Shown in pieces: positions 43,989 through 52,780 of a DNA stretch of 64,000 bases. A program made the translations under genes and the position numbers. Position 1 is the first letter of the stretch. Each line of letters opens with the position of its first letter. The stretch is from positions 310,001-374,000 of the forward strand of contig NZ_CP061538.1 of assembly GCF_014705945.2 (NCBI RefSeq). The letters run 5' to 3'. This DNA is from Rothia amarae. GTDB lineage: Bacteria > Actinomycetota > Actinomycetes > Actinomycetales > Micrococcaceae. The notes beneath the pieces are model-generated. The model saw only the letters and a program-made list of their open reading frames with translations, did no database searches and was not told where the DNA came from.

Positions 43989-44678
43989 TTAGAGTTCTTC
44001 CTCGAGAACCTCAACCGTTGTCTTGCCCTTGCGGCGCTCAACCATGAACTCAATTACTATCGGCAGCAGCGAGACGACAACGATGATGATGGCAATAACA
44101 TCGATGTGGTCGCGGATGAACGAAATACCACCGAGCAGAACGCCGGCAACGGTCAGCAGAACCACCCACAGCACCGAGCCGATTACGTTCCATTTGAGGA
44201 AGTCGCGGTAGCGGTAGTTAGCAACACCGGCAGCCAGCGGCACGAAGGTGCGAACAACGGGCACAAAACGTGCCAGAACCAGTGCCTTACCGCCGTACTT
44301 AGCAAAGAAATTCTCCGACGCCGCAAGGTTCTTCGTGTTCAGAATGCGCGCGCCAGGCTTGAAAAGGCGGCGTCCAAACTTGTGCCCTAGGAAGTAGCCA
44401 ATCTGACCGCCAGTAATAGCTGCTACCAGCAAAACACCCAAAGTCAGCCAAATATTGAGGCCAAGCTGCGTGTGGAGCAAACCGAGGGTGAACAACAGCG
44501 AATCGCCAGGAAGAAAAGGGAAGAGAACACCCGATTCAACAAACACGATGAGCGCAACAACAGCCAAAGCCCAAGGGCCAGAATTTTCAAGGATTTGTTC
44601 AATATCGATACCCAGGAGGGCAACGGGGGCGTGGGCAACGTCAAGGGACGACGATGCCGCAGCAAGCAAAGTGGACAC
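43989..44678 (-). CDS. DedA family membrane protein
   Basis: A 229-residue protein of the DedA/SNARE-associated (VTT) family, thought to be lipid transporters (undecaprenyl phosphate or phosphatidylethanolamine flipping in other bacteria). Signature features are FPFLPGDSLLFTLG near residue 52 and KYGGKALVLARFVPVVRTFVPLAAG (core RFVPVVRTFVPLAAG) near residue 125. Several membrane helices, plus a basic C-terminal tail. GTG at 44678 has GAAAGAG six bases upstream; a TTG two codons earlier would place the site too close. Monocistronic. Confidence 0.87.
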   Translation of the reverse strand: MSTLLAAASSSLDVAHAPVALLGIDIEQILENSGPWALAVVALIVFVESGVLFPFLPGDSLLFTLGLLHTQLGLNIWLTLGVLLVAAITGGQIGYFLGHKFGRRLFKPGARILNTKNLAASENFFAKYGGKALVLARFVPVVRTFVPLAAGVANYRYRDFLKWNVIGSVLWVVLLTVAGVLLGGISFIRDHIDVIAIIIVVVSLLPIVIEFMVERRKGKTTVEVLEEEL

Positions 44679-44848
44679 AGGCAACTCTTTCAGAATAAGG
44701 GTCTATCTGAGGTGAAATCTTACTCTGCTCCCTGTGCGAGGAGGTGTGCCCGGGCTGTGGGTCTGCTGTGGTTTCTACTACGAGCTGCAAAAATCGCCTG
44801 TGGATAACTCGATAGCTTTGAATCGAGGTGCGCCTTTAGACTGAGGGT

Positions 44849-47032
44849 ATGACTTTCGACCAGAACCATTCTGCCCTGCACTCCGAAGCCTTGGAGCTGT
44901 TGCGCAAGCTGACCGGTAACCCTAAGGCAATATTCCACGAGGGGCAGTTTGAGGCAATTGAGGCGCTGGTTGCTGAACGCCGTCGGGCGTTGGTGATTCA
45001 GCGAACCGGCTGGGGCAAGTCGGCAGTGTATTTTATTGCGGCGTTGCTGATGCGCCGTCGTGGGGCGGGGCCTGCCTTAATTGTTTCGCCGCTTTTGGCA
45101 CTGATGCGCGATCAGGTAGAGGCGGCATCGCGCGCAGGTGTGCGTGCGGCGATGGTGAATTCATCGAATGTGACGGAGTGGGAAGAGATCCGCTCGGCGC
45201 TAGAAGCGGGGGGGCTGGATGTGCTCCTCATCGGCCCTGAGCGTCTAAATAACCCAGCCTTCCGCACCGAATGGCTGCCGAGTATCCAAGCGCGTATGGG
45301 TTTGTTGGTTATTGATGAAGCGCACTGCATCTCTGACTGGGGGCATGATTTCCGCCCCGACTACCGACGTATCCGCCATCTCATTGCTGAATTACCGGCG
45401 AGCGTTCCGGTGCTGGCCACTACCGCTACTGCTAACCAGCGAGTGGTGCAGGACGTCGCTGAGCAGCTGAACGTGCACGGGGGAGGAGAACAGACGCCAG
45501 ATTTTTCTCAGGAGGTCTTCATTCTGCGCGGCCCCCTCTCGCGCGATTCCCTGCGTCTGGGCGTTCTTCAGCTCAAGCATTCATCTGAGCGCGTTGCCTG
45601 GTTGGTTGAACACTTAGGAACGCTTGAAGGTTCGGGCATTATTTACGCTTTGACTGTTTCAGCCGCCGAAGACACCGCTGCAGCTCTGCGTGAAGCTGGC
45701 TACGAGGTACTCGCGTACACGGGTAAGACAGACCCCGATGAGCGTCTTGAAGTCGAGAGCGCTTTGAAGGACAACCGCGTCAAGGCTCTTGTGGCCACCA
45801 GCGCCTTGGGCATGGGCTTCGATAAACCCGATCTTGGCTTCGTGGTACATTTGGGGGCGCCGTCGTCGGCAGTTGCCTACTACCAGCAGGTTGGACGCGC
45901 CGGCCGCGGAGCCATCAACGCCGATGTTCTGCTTCTTCCCGGCAGCGAAGACACAGAAATCTGGGAGTATTTCGCTACCGCATCGATGCCTACTGAAGAA
46001 AACACCACACAGCTTTTGAATGCGCTCGCTGAGTCTACGGCGGCGGGGCAGACGCTTTCTGTTCCTGCGTTAGAAACCCGGATTGACGTGCGAAGAAGCT
46101 CCATTGATTTGCTCTTGAAAGTCTTGGCAGTAGAAGGGGCAGTAGAACGGGCGGACCGCGGTTGGGTATCGACCGGCCAACCCTGGGTCTATGACCAGGC
46201 GCGTTATGACCGCGTGGCAGCTACCCGTCAGCAGGAACAGCAGGCGATGCTGGACTATGAGCACACCGATGTATGCCGCATGGTGTTTCTTGCTCGTGAG
46301 CTCGACGACATGTCGGCTCAACCATGCGGACAGTGCGACGTGTGCGCAGGTCCCTGGTATTCGCAAACCACAAGCGAACAAGCCGCTCAGATAGCTCAAA
46401 ATAACCTCAAAAGGGTAGGCGTGGTCATTGAGCCGCGGGGCATGTGGCCCACTGGATTGGACCGGTTGAATATTTCAGAAAACGGAAAGCCGGTGAAGGG
46501 CAAAATTCCTCCAGCTTTGCGGGCTGAAGCAGGGAGGTCTGTAGCTCGCCTTTCCGATTTAGGCTGGGGTAACCGGCTGCGAGAAGTCTTTATCACTGAT
46601 GCCGCAGGCGTTGCTGTGGACGGCCCGGTTCCTGCTGATCTTGGACGCGCGGCGGTCAAGGTTCTGGGGGAGTGGGACTGGCCCGAGCGTCCGGCTGCGG
46701 TGATTTCCATTCCATCCCCCACGCGCCCTCAACTGGCTGATTCGTTGGCGCGTGGGCTGGGCGCGGTGGGAAAACTCAAAGATTTGGGCAGCGTGCAACC
46801 TGTTGCGCCCTCGGAACACTTCGGCGGTAACTCGGTTTTTCGGTGTGCCGGTGTTTTCCACTTTTTTGAGATTCCTCAGGAGGTGGAAGAGTTCTTGCGC
46901 GAGAATCCGGTTTCAGTTTTGTTGGTGACGGACGTGGTGGATTCACGCTGGACGTTCACCGTAGTAGCACGCCAGCTCTTGCAAGCGGGGGCTTCAACAG
47001 TGTTGCCGTTTGCATTGGCTTCGACCCATTAG
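44849..47032 (+). CDS. RecQ-like ATP-dependent DNA helicase
   Basis: A 727-residue superfamily 2 helicase. Motif I is TGWGKSAVYF (near residue 54), motif II is VIDEAHCISDWGHDFRPDY (core IDEAHCISDW), motif III is ATTATANQRV, and motif VI is QQVGRAGRG. The RQC zinc site has Cys in CRMVFLARELDDM and CGQCDVCAG. The long C-terminal part (about 490-727) is the actinobacterial extension, with no HRDC seen. It unwinds DNA at forks or recombination intermediates. ATG at 44849 is well placed. It is followed within nine bases by tadA. Confidence 0.9.
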   Translation: MTFDQNHSALHSEALELLRKLTGNPKAIFHEGQFEAIEALVAERRRALVIQRTGWGKSAVYFIAALLMRRRGAGPALIVSPLLALMRDQVEAASRAGVRAAMVNSSNVTEWEEIRSALEAGGLDVLLIGPERLNNPAFRTEWLPSIQARMGLLVIDEAHCISDWGHDFRPDYRRIRHLIAELPASVPVLATTATANQRVVQDVAEQLNVHGGGEQTPDFSQEVFILRGPLSRDSLRLGVLQLKHSSERVAWLVEHLGTLEGSGIIYALTVSAAEDTAAALREAGYEVLAYTGKTDPDERLEVESALKDNRVKALVATSALGMGFDKPDLGFVVHLGAPSSAVAYYQQVGRAGRGAINADVLLLPGSEDTEIWEYFATASMPTEENTTQLLNALAESTAAGQTLSVPALETRIDVRRSSIDLLLKVLAVEGAVERADRGWVSTGQPWVYDQARYDRVAATRQQEQQAMLDYEHTDVCRMVFLARELDDMSAQPCGQCDVCAGPWYSQTTSEQAAQIAQNNLKRVGVVIEPRGMWPTGLDRLNISENGKPVKGKIPPALRAEAGRSVARLSDLGWGNRLREVFITDAAGVAVDGPVPADLGRAAVKVLGEWDWPERPAAVISIPSPTRPQLADSLARGLGAVGKLKDLGSVQPVAPSEHFGGNSVFRCAGVFHFFEIPQEVEEFLRENPVSVLLVTDVVDSRWTFTVVARQLLQAGASTVLPFALASTH

Positions 47033-47040
47033 GAGTCGGG

Positions 47041-47610
47041 ATGAAGAGTTCAAAAACTAGGGCTTCTTCGGGTGCCTCAGTTCCCTCCCAGAATGTCTCG
47101 GGTGAGTTGGCCCCCTCCGCCGCCGGTGATTTTGTTCGTGCCCGAGGAGTAACGAATCCACAGTATGAACAGTGGATGGATCGGGCGCTCATCTTGGCCG
47201 GAGAAGCGGCAGCAAACGGCGATGTTCCGATTGGTGCAATAGTTCTGGACGTCGCCGGTGAGGTAATCGGCCAAGGGTATAACCGCCGCGAAGTAGACCA
47301 TGATCCCACCGCTCATGCTGAAGTGGTGGCAATCCGCCAGGCAGCTCGCCAGCGGGGAAGCTGGCGATTGGAGGATTGCACGCTGGTAGTCACCCTTGAG
47401 CCCTGTCTCATGTGCGCGGGTTCTATTTTGTTGGCGCGGATCCCGCGCGTCGTGATGGGGGCATGGGAAGAAAAGATGGGCGCAGCTGGAAGCCAGTACG
47501 ATGTTCTGCGGGATAGACGATACCCACACACCGTTGAAGTAATTTCTGGGGTGCGGGAGCAAGAATGCGCTGAAATTTTACGTGTGTTCTTTAAAGAGCA
47601 TCGCCCCTAG
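47041..47610 (+). CDS. tadA: tRNA-specific adenosine deaminase
   Basis: Converts A34 to inosine in tRNA-Arg(ACG). The 189-residue protein has the zinc-binding deaminase motifs HAEVVAIRQAA (near residue 90) and PCLMCAGSIL (near 121). The N-terminus is about 40 residues longer than in E. coli, rich in Ser/Ala and probably disordered. ATG at 47041 is supported by TAGGAG at good spacing. It is co-transcribed with the helicase gene. Confidence 0.92.
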   Translation: MKSSKTRASSGASVPSQNVSGELAPSAAGDFVRARGVTNPQYEQWMDRALILAGEAAANGDVPIGAIVLDVAGEVIGQGYNRREVDHDPTAHAEVVAIRQAARQRGSWRLEDCTLVVTLEPCLMCAGSILLARIPRVVMGAWEEKMGAAGSQYDVLRDRRYPHTVEVISGVREQECAEILRVFFKEHRP

Positions 47611-47668
47611 CCACCTTTGTGAAATACGTCGCAGAGGGCGGTCTAATATTTCACACCTCCTTTCTGTA

Positions 47669-47684
47669 AACTGACTGGTCGGTT
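47669..47684 (+). promoter_or_regulatory. TetR-type operator upstream of the ABC-like/YhgE/TetR operon
   Basis: AACTGACTGGTCGGTT is a dyad (AAC-N-GAC-NN-GTC-N-GTT), the usual shape of TetR-family operators. A -10-like TAGAAT at 47690-47695 lies just downstream, so a bound repressor would block transcription. The TetR-family gene at 51180 in the same operon is the natural candidate. Confidence 0.65.
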
Positions 47685-47733
47685 CAAGTTAGAATTTTGT
47701 GGTAACTGCAATATATATTTTGAAAGTGGGCGC

Positions 47734-48576
47734 ATGCTGATCATCAACAATATTTGGGCAAAGGGACGCCATAACGCTCTCTTTGGGCCGACAAGCTTTG
47801 AGGTTGAAGCCGGTGAAGTTATCATTATCCAGGCCGATAGCCAGCTGGAGCGAACAGCGCTCTCTTTGACCTTGACCGGTCGAATGAAACCATCAGGTGG
47901 AAGCATTAGCCGCGCAGAAGGCAAGCACTCAGTAAGAAAAGAAATTCGTCGCAAGCAGTTGCGCAAGCGCTCGGAACTAATCGATTCTCCCGATGTCAAC
48001 GAACCCGAAAATTTCATGCGCGTGCACGATTACGTTTCGGAAATGCTCAGCTACCAACTTTCGGCATTTAGCAGACCTCGTAGTAAACAGTGGCTTGAAG
48101 AAAATGGTCTTGAAGAGCTCGATAACCTATGGATTGAGCAAGTCAGCGGTGAACAAAACATTCGTCTCATGAGCGCCTTGGCACGTAGCTACGATAAAGC
48201 TGACTTGCTAGTTTTTGACACACCAAGCCGCCACCTCAACCATACGTATATGTGGTTGCCCTACCTGCAGGAACTTGCAGAGGATCCCGAACACCCTCGC
48301 ATCGTGATTGCCGTGGTGCCACATATTTCTAGCGAATGGACCGGTAAACGAGCTGTAGTGGGTAACGCGCACGAAGAATTTGACGAGGCTTCAATCCGAC
48401 ATTCTCCGGTGATATGGCATGAGGTAATAGAAGATTCTTCTGAAAATCAGCTCTCTTCCACTGAACCTCAGTCTTTGAACGGGAGCGTGGCTAGCGATGA
48501 AACTTTGCACGAACATTATCTGCCTGTGCCAACAGAGGCGGAAAATTATTCTGCAGATACAGAAGGAACCAAATAA
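47734..48576 (+). CDS. ABC ATPase-like protein with degenerate nucleotide motifs
   Basis: A 280-residue protein with the layout of an ABC ATPase but lost catalytic motifs. Where Walker A should be, it has IQADSQLERTALSLTLTGRMKPSGGSI, with the Gly-rich Lys loop replaced by LERT. The signature position is VSGEQNIRLMSALARS, and Walker B is VFDTPSRHLN, with Thr where the catalytic Glu of DEP should be. The C-terminal tail (about 215-280) is acidic and Ser/Glu-rich. It abuts the YhgE/Pip gene with no gap, and is the first gene of the operon. A regulatory or structural partner of the membrane protein is more likely than an active ATPase. Confidence 0.65.
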   Translation: MLIINNIWAKGRHNALFGPTSFEVEAGEVIIIQADSQLERTALSLTLTGRMKPSGGSISRAEGKHSVRKEIRRKQLRKRSELIDSPDVNEPENFMRVHDYVSEMLSYQLSAFSRPRSKQWLEENGLEELDNLWIEQVSGEQNIRLMSALARSYDKADLLVFDTPSRHLNHTYMWLPYLQELAEDPEHPRIVIAVVPHISSEWTGKRAVVGNAHEEFDEASIRHSPVIWHEVIEDSSENQLSSTEPQSLNGSVASDETLHEHYLPVPTEAENYSADTEGTK

Positions 48577-51180
48577 ATGGGTATCGTACGAGTAACACTT
48601 TCCGAACTGAAGCGGTTAAGCGGCGGCATTCTGCCCAAACTGGTACTGCTTTCAATGGCTTGTATTCCGCTGCTCTACGGCGGAATCTACCTTTACGCTA
48701 ACTGGGACCCTTATGGCTCGATGGACGATGTTCCGGCGGCTATTGTGATGCTCGATAGTGGTTCAACTGATGCCAATGGAAACTACCAAAAGGTGGGTCA
48801 AGACGTTGAAAAAAACCTCAAAGACTCAGCTGATTTCCAATGGCAAGATGTAGCTACCCGAGATGAAGCCGTGCAAAAAGTTACCGATGGTGACCTACAG
48901 TTTGCCTTGGTTATTCCTCAGGATTTCACGAAAAATCTGCAATCTACTTCTGAGATTAAGCCCGATGCAGACGGCAAGGTGACTAACCTTAATCCGGAAT
49001 CTGCTGGAATTGAAGTTATTACCAATGATGCCAATAACTATATTTTGACTAATATCGTCAAAACTGCCGGCACCACCATTCGTGATTCCGTAGCACAACA
49101 GGTGGGCGACAAAACCGCAGATACAATGCTGGCAAGCTTCACGCAGATTCACTCGAATATTTCAGATGCAGCAGATGGCGCGGATCAGCTTAACGCCGGT
49201 TCTATCAAGTTGAAAGACGGTATAGACCAGCTCAAAGACGGCTCCTCCCAGCTTTCTGAAGGCACTATCACGCTCAAAGATGGCACAGTTCAGTTGCGAG
49301 ATGGATCTGGTCAGCTGGTGGATGGCCAGCAAAAATTGGCAGATGGATCGAGCCAGCTTGCTAGCGGTGCAGACCAGCTTAGCCAAGGTGCCTCCGATGC
49401 TAATGATGGTGCCAAGAAGCTTGCTGATGGTTCCAGCCAACTCTACGACGGCACGAAGAAACTTTCTGATGGAGCTGATTCCTTGGCAAGCGGTACGTCT
49501 GATTTAGCTGACGGTGCGAGCACCTTAGCAACAGGTACTCAAGATCTATCTACCGGCGCTGGTGCTCTTGCCAGCGGAACCAAAGACCTCTCTGACGGGG
49601 CAGGGCAACTCGCTGCCGGAACTAGTGAACTGAATCAGAAATTGAACGAGTCTGGTTTGAATACCGTTGCCTCTGATCTAAATCAGGTCTGCACTGATAT
49701 TTCACAGAATAAGAGCACCGGTGATGCCGGAGCCAAACTTACTGATCAGGTAACCACTCAAATTGCTCAGCAGTTTACTCAGCAGGTTCAGCCGCTGGTT
49801 GCTGATGGAACACTTACTCAGCAGCAGGCAGATCAGCTGGTGGCTACCTTGACATCGCAGCAGACGAAAGACGATGTTACCGCCGTCAATAATAAGGTGA
49901 TTGACGACGTCGATGCGCGGTTGGAACAGCTGGGAAGTTCGTGTGCTACTGACGGGACTTCATCCGTTGCCACCAAGATTACTGACCTCACTGGCGCTGT
50001 TTCTCAAATTAATGAAGGCGCTCAGTCTGTTGCTCAGGGAGCCAGCGATGCCCATGATGGAGCCCAGAAACTCTCTGATGGTTCTACGCAGCTCAATGAT
50101 GGTGCTCAGAAACTCTCGCAGGGCGCAGATTCTGCACGAGACGGCGCGCAACAGCTCGCAGATGGTGCGCAGCAGGTGGAAGAAAACACTGGCAAGCTCT
50201 CCGAGGGCGCGGCAACTCTCGCGGACGGTACACAGAAACTTGCCGATGGTTCATCTACCTTGGCAGCCTCCGCTCATCAACTTGCTGACGGCGAACAGAC
50301 AGCTTTAGAAGGTCAGAAGGATCTCAATTCTGGCGCTACTAAACTCGACGACGGCGCTACCAGCCTGAAAGATGGCGCCTCTGAACTGGATTCAGGAATC
50401 GGGCAAGCGCAGTCGGGTGCTGGCGATCTTCAGGACGGTTCAGGAGAATTGGCAACTGGACTCTCTGATGGTGTTAAAAAGATTCCTTCTCTGACCGATA
50501 GCCAGCAACGAGATACTGCAGAAACCATGTCTAACCCGGTAGATCTCAACCGGACGTCCTTGGCATCAGGAGAGAACTACGGTGAGGGCATGGGACCCTT
50601 CTTTATGGTTCTTGCATTGTGGATTGGTGCTCTGATGCTGGTGCAGACTATGCGCCCTAAAAATACCCGCGCCCTTGCTTCTAACGCGAACTCCGTTCGC
50701 ATTGCAATAGGCGCATGGGGACCCTTTGGCGTGGTAGGTATTTTGCAGGCATTCCTGCTCTACCTGGTCGTTGATAAGGTACTAGGGTTTAACTTTGCAC
50801 ACCCCGTCATGGTGTTCTTCTTCTTGCTTCTGGTATCCCTGGTCTACACCGCTGTGATTTATGGCCTAGTCGCTTTGCTCGATGCCCCAGGTAAACTATT
50901 GGGTCTGATTATTTTGATTATCCAGCTGGTTACTGCGGGCGGTATGATGCCCTATCAGACCCTGCCTGATCCCATCAGATGGCTTCACTTTGTACTGCCG
51001 ATGGGATACGCCCTTGGCGGTGTACGTAGACTTGCCTATGGAATTGACCTAGGGGCTCTACCGGTCATTATCGCGATGTTGCTTTTGTGGGGATTCATTG
51101 GGCTATTCTTAGGTTATTTAGGAACCCGAAAGAACCGTACCTGGACCCTCAAGACACTTAACCCGGAGATCGCGGTCTAA
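48577..51180 (+). CDS. YhgE/Pip family membrane protein
   Basis: A 867-residue protein of the YhgE/phage infection protein (Pip) family. One membrane helix near residues 17-38 is followed by an extracellular domain. From about residue 205 to 640 comes a long run of 7-residue-like repeats (LADGSSQLYDGTKKLSDGAD and relatives), split by a non-repeat insert near 350-470. The C-terminal part has five to six helices (about 685-855) like an ABC-2 permease. In Lactococcus Pip serves as a phage receptor; YhgE proteins in general may export. ATG starts straight after the ABC-like gene; the TetR gene overlaps its stop by one base. Confidence 0.88.
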   Translation: MGIVRVTLSELKRLSGGILPKLVLLSMACIPLLYGGIYLYANWDPYGSMDDVPAAIVMLDSGSTDANGNYQKVGQDVEKNLKDSADFQWQDVATRDEAVQKVTDGDLQFALVIPQDFTKNLQSTSEIKPDADGKVTNLNPESAGIEVITNDANNYILTNIVKTAGTTIRDSVAQQVGDKTADTMLASFTQIHSNISDAADGADQLNAGSIKLKDGIDQLKDGSSQLSEGTITLKDGTVQLRDGSGQLVDGQQKLADGSSQLASGADQLSQGASDANDGAKKLADGSSQLYDGTKKLSDGADSLASGTSDLADGASTLATGTQDLSTGAGALASGTKDLSDGAGQLAAGTSELNQKLNESGLNTVASDLNQVCTDISQNKSTGDAGAKLTDQVTTQIAQQFTQQVQPLVADGTLTQQQADQLVATLTSQQTKDDVTAVNNKVIDDVDARLEQLGSSCATDGTSSVATKITDLTGAVSQINEGAQSVAQGASDAHDGAQKLSDGSTQLNDGAQKLSQGADSARDGAQQLADGAQQVEENTGKLSEGAATLADGTQKLADGSSTLAASAHQLADGEQTALEGQKDLNSGATKLDDGATSLKDGASELDSGIGQAQSGAGDLQDGSGELATGLSDGVKKIPSLTDSQQRDTAETMSNPVDLNRTSLASGENYGEGMGPFFMVLALWIGALMLVQTMRPKNTRALASNANSVRIAIGAWGPFGVVGILQAFLLYLVVDKVLGFNFAHPVMVFFFLLLVSLVYTAVIYGLVALLDAPGKLLGLIILIIQLVTAGGMMPYQTLPDPIRWLHFVLPMGYALGGVRRLAYGIDLGALPVIIAMLLLWGFIGLFLGYLGTRKNRTWTLKTLNPEIAV

Positions 51181-51836
51181 TGAATTCTTCTATTCACCAA
51201 CCCTCTACACAGGGATTTCAGTACCCAGTCCCCGTGGTGAATGCTGATTCTCGACGTCCCGGGCGTACCAACCGCACTCAACTTAAATTGTTTCAGGCAG
51301 CACTGGAAATTATGAGTGAGAAAGGTCCCTCCTCTACCACGGTGGAAGAGGTGGCATTGAAGGCGGGGGTCTCTAAAGGAACGGTTTACTATAACTTCGG
51401 TTCTAAGAAGACCATGGTCGAACAGCTGTTGCAGTATGGAGCAAACCTTCTCAAAGAAGAAATCTTGCTGGGTGCTCAGAAGAATGATCCGCGTGAGGCA
51501 ATACGAGGGGCAGTTAAGTCAGCATTTATCTATTTGGAGAATCATCCGGGCTTTGCGCGCCTGTGGATTGCAGAAGTTTGGAAGGGCAAGGCGTCGTGGT
51601 CTGAAACTATGATTCAAATTCGTGCTGAATTGATGAGCGTGCTTGAAGACCTCGTACGGAGTATTTCCACCCGTTACACGGTAGATAAAGCACAAGATCC
51701 CGAGGCTATCGCGGTAGCTATTTTTGGCTCAACTTTTATGCTCTCCATGGACCATGAAATTCACAATGCTTCGCGAACAGCTGAGGACGCTACTCGCGCC
51801 GTAATGCTGACTATTGATGCTTATATTTCTCACTAG
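51180..51836 (+). CDS. TetR/AcrR family regulator
   Basis: A 218-residue repressor. The helix-turn-helix is in TTVEEVALKAGVSKGTVYYNFGSKKTMVEQLL (recognition helix VSKGTVYYNF, about residues 58-75). The C-terminal ligand domain is ordinary TetR_C. The N-terminus has a 25-residue extension. It overlaps the YhgE/Pip gene stop by one base (TAATG), so it is the last gene of the three-gene operon, likely autoregulating it through the dyad at 47669-47684. The signal it senses is unknown; by analogy, a membrane stress or a toxic compound. Confidence 0.9.
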   Translation: MNSSIHQPSTQGFQYPVPVVNADSRRPGRTNRTQLKLFQAALEIMSEKGPSSTTVEEVALKAGVSKGTVYYNFGSKKTMVEQLLQYGANLLKEEILLGAQKNDPREAIRGAVKSAFIYLENHPGFARLWIAEVWKGKASWSETMIQIRAELMSVLEDLVRSISTRYTVDKAQDPEAIAVAIFGSTFMLSMDHEIHNASRTAEDATRAVMLTIDAYISH

Positions 51837-51898
51837 ATACTCCTTCAGGGGTAAAGATTTTGAGAAGTTAGGCAAGTGCGGGTAAAGTATCCACAGTT

Positions 51899-51986
51899 GG
51901 TGACGTGTCCGAGCGGCCGAAGGTGCAACACTCGAAATGTTGTGTACGGTAACCCCGTACCGAGGGTTCAAATCCCTCCGTCACCG
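51899..51986 (+). tRNA. tRNA-Ser (CGA)
   Basis: An 88-nt class II tRNA with acceptor GGTGACG/CGTCACC, anticodon loop ACTCGAAAT (CGA), a long variable arm (GTACGG/CCGTAC) and T-arm GAGGGTTCAAATCCCTC. Encoded CCA at 51987-51989. Reads UCG. Confidence 0.95.
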
Positions 51987-51992
51987 CCAGCG

Positions 51993-52030
51993 AAAGCTCC
52001 CGAGTTCTCTTACTCGGGGGCTTTTCTTTT
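51993..52030 (+). terminator. terminator after tRNA-Ser(CGA)
   Basis: AGCTCCCGAGT pairs with ACTCGGGGGCT (one G-T) around TCTCTT; followed by CTTTTCTTTT. Confidence 0.82.
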
Positions 52031-52079
52031 GCCCTTTTTTCTGACGCATGGGGACTGGGAAAAGTGGTAGCTTGAAGGT

Positions 52080-52718
52080 ATGCAGATTACCATTCTTAAT
52101 CACCCTCTTGTAGACCATAAAATTTCAGTTCTTCGTGATAAGAACACTCCTTCGCCCATTTTTCGTCAGCTGGTAGAAGAGCTAGTTGCTTTGCTGGCTT
52201 ATGAAGCAACTCGCGGTATTCGTACAGAAGAACGTGAGATTGAAACTCCCGTGGCAAAGACCGTGGGGCGTATGTTGGCGAGCCCCCGTCCGCTGGTGGT
52301 TCCCATCCTTCGCGCGGGGTTGGGCATGCTGGAGGGTATGACCAAGTTGCTACCTACCGCTGAGGTGGGTTTCTTAGGCATGGCGCGTAATGAGGAAACT
52401 CTAGATATCGTGACCTACGCGGAGCGCCTGCCTGAGGACTTAACCGGTCGTCAGGTTTACGTCTTGGATCCCATGCTGGCAACTGGTGGTACCTTGATTG
52501 AAACCATTAAATTTCTGCGTGAACGCGGAGCCGACCACATTACCTGCTTGTGCATTATTGGTGCTCCTGAAGGTATCGAGGCGCTTCAGCAGGGCGTGGC
52601 AGGAATGGAGAACGTTAATCTTTTCTTGGCGACTCAGGACGAGCGATTGAACGAGAAAGCTTATATTGTGCCGGGGCTGGGCGACGCCGGCGACCGCCTG
52701 TATGGGCTTGCCGAATAG
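52080..52718 (+). CDS. upp: uracil phosphoribosyltransferase
   Basis: Salvages uracil to UMP with PRPP. The 212-residue protein has the PRPP-binding loop [19 protein letters not shown] (core DPMLATGGT, near residue 131) and the uracil-binding C-terminus [15 protein letters not shown]. Normal length. ATG at 52080 with GAAGG upstream. Monocistronic, between tRNA-Ser and its own terminator. Confidence 0.97.
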   Translation: MQITILNHPLVDHKISVLRDKNTPSPIFRQLVEELVALLAYEATRGIRTEEREIETPVAKTVGRMLASPRPLVVPILRAGLGMLEGMTKLLPTAEVGFLGMARNEETLDIVTYAERLPEDLTGRQVYVLDPMLATGGTLIETIKFLRERGADHITCLCIIGAPEGIEALQQGVAGMENVNLFLATQDERLNEKAYIVPGLGDAGDRLYGLAE

Positions 52719-52744
52719 TCGAGAAGTAATGTAAATCACTAAAC

Positions 52745-52780
52745 GCCGTAAGTGAAGCTTTGCTTTACTTACGGCGCTTT
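52745..52780 (+). terminator. terminator after upp
   Basis: GCCGTAAGTGAAGC (52745-52758) pairs with GCTTTACTTACGGC (one G-T); followed by GCTTT. A short T-run, so moderate strength. Confidence 0.72.

Noticed and set aside
49162-50460. Repeats in the YhgE/Pip gene as a CRISPR or minisatellite
   Set aside because: The repeat is a degenerate heptad-like protein pattern with no constant DNA unit or spacers.
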